The translations under genes were made by a program, and so were the position numbers. From a candidate division CSSED10-310 bacterium (lineage in GTDB: Bacteria > CSSED10-310 > JAFGDC01): DNA of 19,313 nt. Shown here piece after piece: positions 15,599-19,313 of this stretch. A model generated the notes under the pieces. The model searched no databases. It was not told the DNA's origin and worked only from the letters and a program-made list of their open reading frames with translations. Position 1 is the first letter of the stretch. Each line of letters opens with the position of its first letter. The stretch spans positions 1-19,313 of the forward strand of contig JAFGDC010000385.1 of assembly GCA_016932295.1 (NCBI GenBank), in the 5' to 3' direction.

Positions 15599-16362
15599 GA
15601 CTTGTCCTCGTGGCTCGGCAGGACCCTGTGGGGCAGACCATGTGCGATAAGTTCCACGGGGCAATGATACGCCGCTTCCAGCATATCCTTGGTGATCTCG
15701 GGGGCGTTGTGAAAGTGAACCCTGCGGTTCACACAGGCCACCGATTTAATATAGGTGGACAGCACCATCAAATCATGACTCACCACGATGATCGTCACCT
15801 CTTTATTGAGTTCGTTCAGGAAACTGTAGAACTCCGATCGTCCCCGGCTGTCGATCCGGGCGGTCGGCTCATCCAACAGCAGCAAATCGGGTTCTGACAC
15901 CAACGCCCTGGCCAGAAAGACCCGCTGGCGCTGACCCCCGGAGAGCGTGCCGATACGGCGATCCTTGAAACCATCCATGGACACCCGCGTCAAGGCGCGC
16001 TCCACCGCCTCATGATCCGCCCGTGTGAACCGCCGTCGACCGGCCCCGCGCAATCGCCCCATGCACACCACCTGGCGCACGGAGATGGGGAATCCCAGAT
16101 TACGATCGAACTCCTGTGGAACATAACCAACTCTGATGGATGCCTGACGGGGTGTGCGGCCGAACACCCGAATGAAGCCGCCGGCCGGCTCCAGCAACCC
16201 CAGGATGAGCTTCAACATGGTGGTCTTGCCGCCGCCGTTCGGACCAATCACCGCCAAAAATTCACCCCGATCGACCGTCAGATTCACTTCCTCGAGAATA
16301 AAATTACCATCGTAGCCGAAGGAAACATCCCGGAGTTCCACAATGGCAGTGCGTTCACTCAT
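15595..16362 (-). CDS. znuC: ZnuC-type ATP-binding protein of the zinc importer
   Basis: A 255-residue ABC ATPase with Walker A GPNGGGKT (40-47), Q-loop in VPQEF (81-85), signature LSGGQ (140-144), Walker B LLLLDEP (160-166) and H-loop H196 in VVSHD. The tail HCPVELIAHGLPHRVL is typical of zinc/manganese-type ATPases of this family. It energises uptake through ZnuB. ATG 16362 overlaps the end of znuA by eight bases, and the gene's TGA overlaps the ATG of znuB, so all three are coupled. Confidence 0.95.
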   Translation of the reverse strand: MSERTAIVELRDVSFGYDGNFILEEVNLTVDRGEFLAVIGPNGGGKTTMLKLILGLLEPAGGFIRVFGRTPRQASIRVGYVPQEFDRNLGFPISVRQVVCMGRLRGAGRRRFTRADHEAVERALTRVSMDGFKDRRIGTLSGGQRQRVFLARALVSEPDLLLLDEPTARIDSRGRSEFYSFLNELNKEVTIIVVSHDLMVLSTYIKSVACVNRRVHFHNAPEITKDMLEAAYHCPVELIAHGLPHRVLPSHEDKS

Positions 16363-17263
16363 GGCTCAACACTTCCCGGAATGCCGCCGCCTGACGCCTG
16401 AGATTGTCCGCCCAGGCCTCGGCGAGAGGATCCGCGGACGACACCCGGCCACCAATCTCACGAGCGATCACTTGGGCACTCCTGGAGGAGAATTGCGGCT
16501 GCACGAAGATCACCCTGATGCCGCGCTGCCGGGCCATCTGGATGAGTGCCGCCAGATGCGCCGGTTTTGGTTCCTTACCTTCCAACTCCACTGGGATCTG
16601 CTTCAATCCATAGGTGTCTGCGAAGTACCCCCAGGAAGGATGAAAGACCATGAACGATCTTGGTTCGGGCAGACCGTCGAACACCGCGCGCAATTCCATG
16701 TCGAGATCGTCCAACTGGAGATTGAAAGCCGCCAGATTGGCCTGGTACAAACCGGCATGAGGGGGATCCAGTTCCGCCAGCGCCGAACAGATGACGGCGG
16801 CCTGCAGTTTCACCAGTGAAGGCGAGAGCCAGATATGAGGGTCCATGCCGCTCTCGTGAGCGTGCTCATGATGGTCATGTCCATGCTCCTGCGCGCCGTC
16901 TCCCGCGCCCTGCAGAATACTGTGGAACGTCTCGATTTCACGCTTGGCAATGCCATGATCAGTCGGCACGATGCGCAAGTTCGCATTGGCGGCGCTCAGC
17001 TTGGGTAACCAGACATGCTCGAAGGGAACACCGATTGAAAAATAGATTTCCGCGGATGCAAGGGCCGCCATCTGCCGTGGAGCAGGCTCATAAGTGGCGG
17101 GACTGGCTCCCGGGGTCACCATTACGGAAACGGTGACCTGCGAGCCGCCGATCTTCTCCACGAAATATTTCTGTGGAAGGATGCTCACAAACACATCGAC
17201 GGCACCCGTTGAGGCCGCCGCCAACCACAACCCAATCGCCGCCATCGCGATTTTCCGTTTCAT
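16355..17263 (-). CDS. znuA: ZnuA-type periplasmic zinc-binding protein
   Basis: A 302-residue cluster-A1/TroA-type binding protein with a signal peptide (1-21, hydrophobic core then ASTGA). A His-rich loop HGHDHHEHAH (128-137) is typical of zinc-specific members. Likely metal ligands are H143 (DPHIW), H208 (FHPSWGYF) and D278 (SSADPL). The position that is often a first His ligand (GAxPHxYEP in many homologues) reads GASPATYEP here, with Ala56, so coordination may be completed by another residue such as the nearby Glu59. The frame is open 25 codons upstream, but ATG 17263 has GAGGAA six bases ahead and starts the signal peptide correctly. First gene of the operon, behind a putative Zur-controlled promoter with a leader near 80 nt. 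Confidence 0.93.
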   Translation of the reverse strand: MKRKIAMAAIGLWLAAASTGAVDVFVSILPQKYFVEKIGGSQVTVSVMVTPGASPATYEPAPRQMAALASAEIYFSIGVPFEHVWLPKLSAANANLRIVPTDHGIAKREIETFHSILQGAGDGAQEHGHDHHEHAHESGMDPHIWLSPSLVKLQAAVICSALAELDPPHAGLYQANLAAFNLQLDDLDMELRAVFDGLPEPRSFMVFHPSWGYFADTYGLKQIPVELEGKEPKPAHLAALIQMARQRGIRVIFVQPQFSSRSAQVIAREIGGRVSSADPLAEAWADNLRRQAAAFREVLSHE

Positions 17264-17350
17264 TGACTGTTCCTCATTGTCACTCACAACCCCTCTATAC
17301 CATTCACCCACCATCGATCGGCGCCTGTCTGTTTCCATTCCTCATTCAAG

Positions 17351-17380
17351 AGTCTAGCACGACATGCAACTGAGTTGCAA
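17351..17380 (-). promoter_or_regulatory. Predicted promoter of the znuACB-zur operon
   Basis: Minus-strand -35 TTGCAA (17380-17375) is 18 bases from -10 TAGACT (17356-17351), which is preceded by TGC, making an extended -10. Transcription would begin near 17344. The -35 and the start of the spacer are inside the 7-1-7 palindrome. Confidence 0.5.
17365..17379. promoter_or_regulatory. Putative Zur operator, perfect 7-1-7 palindrome
   Basis: TGCAACT-G-AGTTGCA is a perfect inverted repeat with the 7-1-7 geometry known for Fur, Zur and PerR sites. It covers the -35 region of znuA, the position expected for repression, and a Fur-family gene is encoded in the same operon. Zur as the ligand is inferred from context. 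Confidence 0.7.
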
Positions 17381-17433
17381 ACAGAGGCTGCCGATTGTGG
17401 CAAGGCGGGACATTGATGGCCGGAAGTATCTGC

Positions 17434-17506
17434 CCGTCACTGCAATCATGGGATTGATCAGCCGGTCGCAAGTCGTTCCGAAACCAGCCGCTGCAGGCAG
17501 TGACGG
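17434..17506. repeat. 10-bp inverted repeat between znuA and the redoxin gene
   Basis: Perfect arms CCGTCACTGC (17434-17443) and GCAGTGACGG (17497-17506) enclose 53 nt that contain no gene. It lies between the Zur palindrome and the redoxin promoter within the 347-nt divergent gap 17264-17610. Function is unknown; a looped operator or a remnant element is possible. Confidence 0.4.
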
Positions 17507-17544
17507 CGCGATGTCTCGACCGGGACAGCCTGATTCGGGGAAAC

Positions 17545-17573
17545 TTGACAGGGAAAAGGTGAATAACTACTGT
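17545..17573 (+). promoter_or_regulatory. Candidate promoter of the redoxin gene
   Basis: A perfect -35 TTGACA (17545-17550) is 17 bases from a weak -10 TACTGT (17568-17573). The start would be near 17580, about 31 nt before ATG 17611. Confidence 0.5.
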
Positions 17574-17610
17574 GACAATGGGATTACAGGATGCTATCCA
17601 GGAGGAAGGT

Positions 17611-18564
17611 ATGAGATGGTTTTCAAGGCTGTTCGTCACGCTGGGGGTGGTGGCGCTTGCGGCGACCCCGGTGGTCCGCGCCAATCTCGGAGTAGGTGAC
17701 CCGGCGGCGGATTTCAATCTATTGTCGCAGTTCAACACCTATTATCACCTGTTCGATTACCAAGGCGACATCATCGTCCTGGATTTTTCCATCATGATGT
17801 GCCAGGACTGCCGCGTCGAGGCGGTGGATCTCCAGCAGAATTACTGGGAACCGTACCAGGACCAGGGTGTCATGGTATTCTGCCTGTTAGGCGAGGACAG
17901 CGGCGGCAGTATTCCGGATCTGGCGGATCTCAATGAATGGGCCAACGATCTGGGACTGACCTATCCCATTCTGTCGGAACCAGGCCCCTCGCGGACAACG
18001 TACGGGGTCTCCAGTTATCCCACCAATTTCATCATCGACCGCAGCATGACCATCCGTTACCGGAACAACGGATATGACCACACCCGCATGATGCAGGCGT
18101 TTCTGGATCTGCTGGACGAGGACACTCCCACTCCGATCACCACTCCAGTCCCCACGGATACGCCTTTCATTCCTTGCACACCAACGCCTTCTCCCACACC
18201 CGATCCCATGTTCGAGGAAATATCCCTGGAATTCACCATCAGCGACACCTATTTCCAGGAAAACGATACCTTCCTTTTAAGCGCCACGATGAACAGCGCC
18301 AATGTGCCTACCATCGTCGATTTTTACGCGGTGCTGGACGTGTACGGCCTCTATTTTTTCTATCCCGCGTGGAGTGAGACCCTGACAGCGGAACGCCTGA
18401 CAGTTCCGGCGGGCATGACCGGAAAGGATATCCTCGGTCCCTTCAGTTGGCCACCTGTAGATGGAATGCTCACCAACCTGGGGTTCTATGGCATTCTGAC
18501 CGGTCCGGACGATTTTACAATCCTGAGCACGCTGGCATTTGTGGAATTCGGCTACGGACCCTGA
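17611..18564 (+). CDS. Exported thioredoxin-fold (redoxin/TlpA-like) protein with Thr/Pro linker and shared tail domain
   Basis: A 317-residue secreted protein. Residues 1-24 form a signal peptide (MRWFSRL, hydrophobic core, VVRA). Residues 25-168 are a thioredoxin-like domain: GDPAADFNL opening as in AhpC/TSA-redoxin proteins, a CxxC at C64/C67 (MCQDC, without the usual Trp before the first Cys), and a cis-proline region SSYPTNF with P137. Residues 171-199 are a Thr/Pro linker. Residues 203-317 are a beta-type domain homologous to the C-terminus of the subtilase. It would act outside the cytoplasm as a thiol-disulfide oxidoreductase, with partner unknown. ATG 17611 is chosen over an ATG 13 codons upstream because AGGAGG lies five bases before it. 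Divergent from the znu operon, behind its own promoter. Confidence 0.88.
   Translation: MRWFSRLFVTLGVVALAATPVVRANLGVGDPAADFNLLSQFNTYYHLFDYQGDIIVLDFSIMMCQDCRVEAVDLQQNYWEPYQDQGVMVFCLLGEDSGGSIPDLADLNEWANDLGLTYPILSEPGPSRTTYGVSSYPTNFIIDRSMTIRYRNNGYDHTRMMQAFLDLLDEDTPTPITTPVPTDTPFIPCTPTPSPTPDPMFEEISLEFTISDTYFQENDTFLLSATMNSANVPTIVDFYAVLDVYGLYFFYPAWSETLTAERLTVPAGMTGKDILGPFSWPPVDGMLTNLGFYGILTGPDDFTILSTLAFVEFGYGP
18217..18561 (+). other. C-terminal tail domain of the redoxin, homologous to the subtilase tail
   Basis: Residues 203-317. It shares with the protease tail an early F-x-x-x-D-x-F turn, the strand VLDVYGLYFFYPAW, the FSWPP motif and a final aromatic strand ending FGYGP (EYGYCP in the protease). 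Both copies end the protein and both follow a Thr/Pro-rich linker. Confidence 0.8.
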
Positions 18565-18672
18565 GGTCGAACAGCCAGCCCAATCACGACCGCTTGAAAC
18601 CATGTGAAACGTGTTTGTATCACGCCGATTGGACCCATAGAGAAATAATTGTATGAGGTGCGGGCCAATGGG

Positions 18673-18737
18673 GTTGTTCCGACCGGCGATCGCCGCCGGT
18701 GGCAACCGCCACCTGGCAATCCCGTGCCCGGAACAAC
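18673..18737. repeat. Nested inverted repeats between convergent genes
   Basis: Outer perfect arms GTTGTTCCG (18673-18681) and CGGAACAAC (18729-18737) enclose two alternative hairpins: ACCGGC/GCCGGT (18682-18700) and GGTGGC/GCCACC with a 4-nt loop (18698-18713). The two share the GGT at 18698-18700, so they exclude each other. No U tract is present. The location, between the redoxin stop and the stop of the last gene, suggests a bidirectional 3'-end structure. The rest of 18565-18740 shows nothing else. Confidence 0.45.
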
Positions 18738-18740
18738 TGG

Positions 18741-19313
18741 TCAATTATCGAGAAGACTCATGACGGAAGCAACCCGTGCAAACTGCGCCATGGTGAGTTC
18801 ACTCAGCCGTGCGCGGGTCAGGAGCGCGGCCAAACCGTCCAGATCCACGGCGGCGCGGATATCCGCTTCCCTGGTTCCCTCGGGAAGCAGTTTGAAAAAT
18901 GGGCCGAGTTCCAGATCGTACACGATGGAATCCCGCAACGCCGCCAATGAATACTCCAGACGGCGGCCGGCGGTGATGAGTCCGGCGGCGCTGAATGGCA
19001 GGACTCCCGCCAGCAACACTCCTCCCACATCACTCACGCCCCGTTTCATCACCTCTGTCAGCGCCACTGCGGTGAGCCGCCCCCAGTTTCTGCCGAGAAA
19101 ATGAAAAAGGTAATGACAGCCATCCGCGGCCATCCAGGTGAAGTGTTCCGGTGCCGAAGCGCCCAACAGTTGCTCCTTGATGCGCTGGCTCAGCCAGAAT
19201 CCCATTGGTGGCGCGTGCTTGTGAGCGATGGCGACGGTTTCGGTGCGATGCTGTGCCGACCTCACATAGACTTTCCGCCGGCGAATCTGCACGATGCGCC
19301 ATGATCTGCCCCC
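18741..19313 (-). CDS. Unrecognised protein, 5' end beyond the window
   Basis: The frame is open from the right edge to the TGA at 18743-18741, about 190 codons. The visible protein is soluble-looking, with a mixed N-terminal part (RRRKVYVR, HRTETVAIAHKH). A stretch rich in small and hydrophobic residues follows (DVGGVLLAGVLPFSAAGLITAG), long enough for one membrane helix, and then an acidic helical C-terminus (DIRAAVDLDGLAALLTRARLSEL). Possible internal starts are GTG 19292 and ATG 19205, but neither has a clear ribosome site, so the true start probably lies outside. I recognise no family. It is convergent with the redoxin gene. Confidence 0.6.
   Translation of the reverse strand, partial: GGRSWRIVQIRRRKVYVRSAQHRTETVAIAHKHAPPMGFWLSQRIKEQLLGASAPEHFTWMAADGCHYLFHFLGRNWGRLTAVALTEVMKRGVSDVGGVLLAGVLPFSAAGLITAGRRLEYSLAALRDSIVYDLELGPFFKLLPEGTREADIRAAVDLDGLAALLTRARLSELTMAQFARVASVMSLLDN

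Noticed and set aside
14328..15641. A 437-codon minus-strand frame read as one protein
   Set aside because: Only the last 145 codons (Zur) are coding. The upstream part is an out-of-frame shadow of znuB.
18686..18695. GGCGATCGCC, which contains the GCGATCGC motif abundant in cyanobacteria
   Set aside because: I noted one occurrence only and nothing else suggests a cyanobacterium.

Overview
The window is GC-rich bacterial chromosome that reads like a Gram-negative, probably poorly characterised lineage. The evidence for a Gram-negative envelope is a type II secretion/type IV pilus ATPase and inner-membrane platform pair, a ZnuACB zinc importer with a periplasmic-type binding protein, and two Sec-type exported proteins. 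The exported proteins carry Thr/Pro-rich linkers and a shared C-terminal beta-type domain, a style I associate from memory with metagenome-derived phyla. I cannot name the phylum from sequence alone. There is no rRNA, tRNA, CRISPR array, insertion sequence or phage gene in view. Thirteen genes lie on the minus strand and two on the plus strand.

Region 1 (1-3808, minus): a strong sigma70-like promoter drives a 706-aa GspE/PilB-type ATPase with an unusually long repeated N-terminus, then a GspF/PilC platform protein, then the start of an isochorismatase-fold hydrolase cut off by the window edge. Region 2 (3823-4221, minus): a small eight-cysteine zinc-ribbon-like protein. Region 3 (4429-8602, minus): a TldE-like and a TldD protein translationally coupled by a 4-nt overlap, and upstream of them a HypE/PurM-family protein with its own promoter.

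Region 4 (8814-13704, minus): a 1615-aa secreted KP-43-like subtilase with a catalytic domain, jelly-roll, FnIII-like module, and two near-duplicate lectin/MAM-like modules flanking two CARDB-like modules. It ends in a Thr/Pro linker and C-terminal domain, followed by a textbook intrinsic terminator. Divergent from it is a small membrane-anchored protein (13958-14248, plus).

Region 5 (14328-17380, minus): a four-gene zinc operon znuA-znuC-znuB-zur with 4-8 nt overlaps at every junction. A perfect 7-1-7 palindrome of Fur-family type overlaps its predicted promoter, so it is probably autoregulated by the last gene. Divergent from it is a secreted thioredoxin-fold protein (17611-18564, plus) that carries the same linker plus C-terminal domain as the subtilase. 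The window ends with an unrecognised minus-strand gene open to the right edge.

The most interesting signal is the domain shared by the 1615-aa protease and the 317-aa redoxin. It looks like a mobile C-terminal module used by several exported proteins of this organism, possibly for sorting or surface retention. That role is inference.
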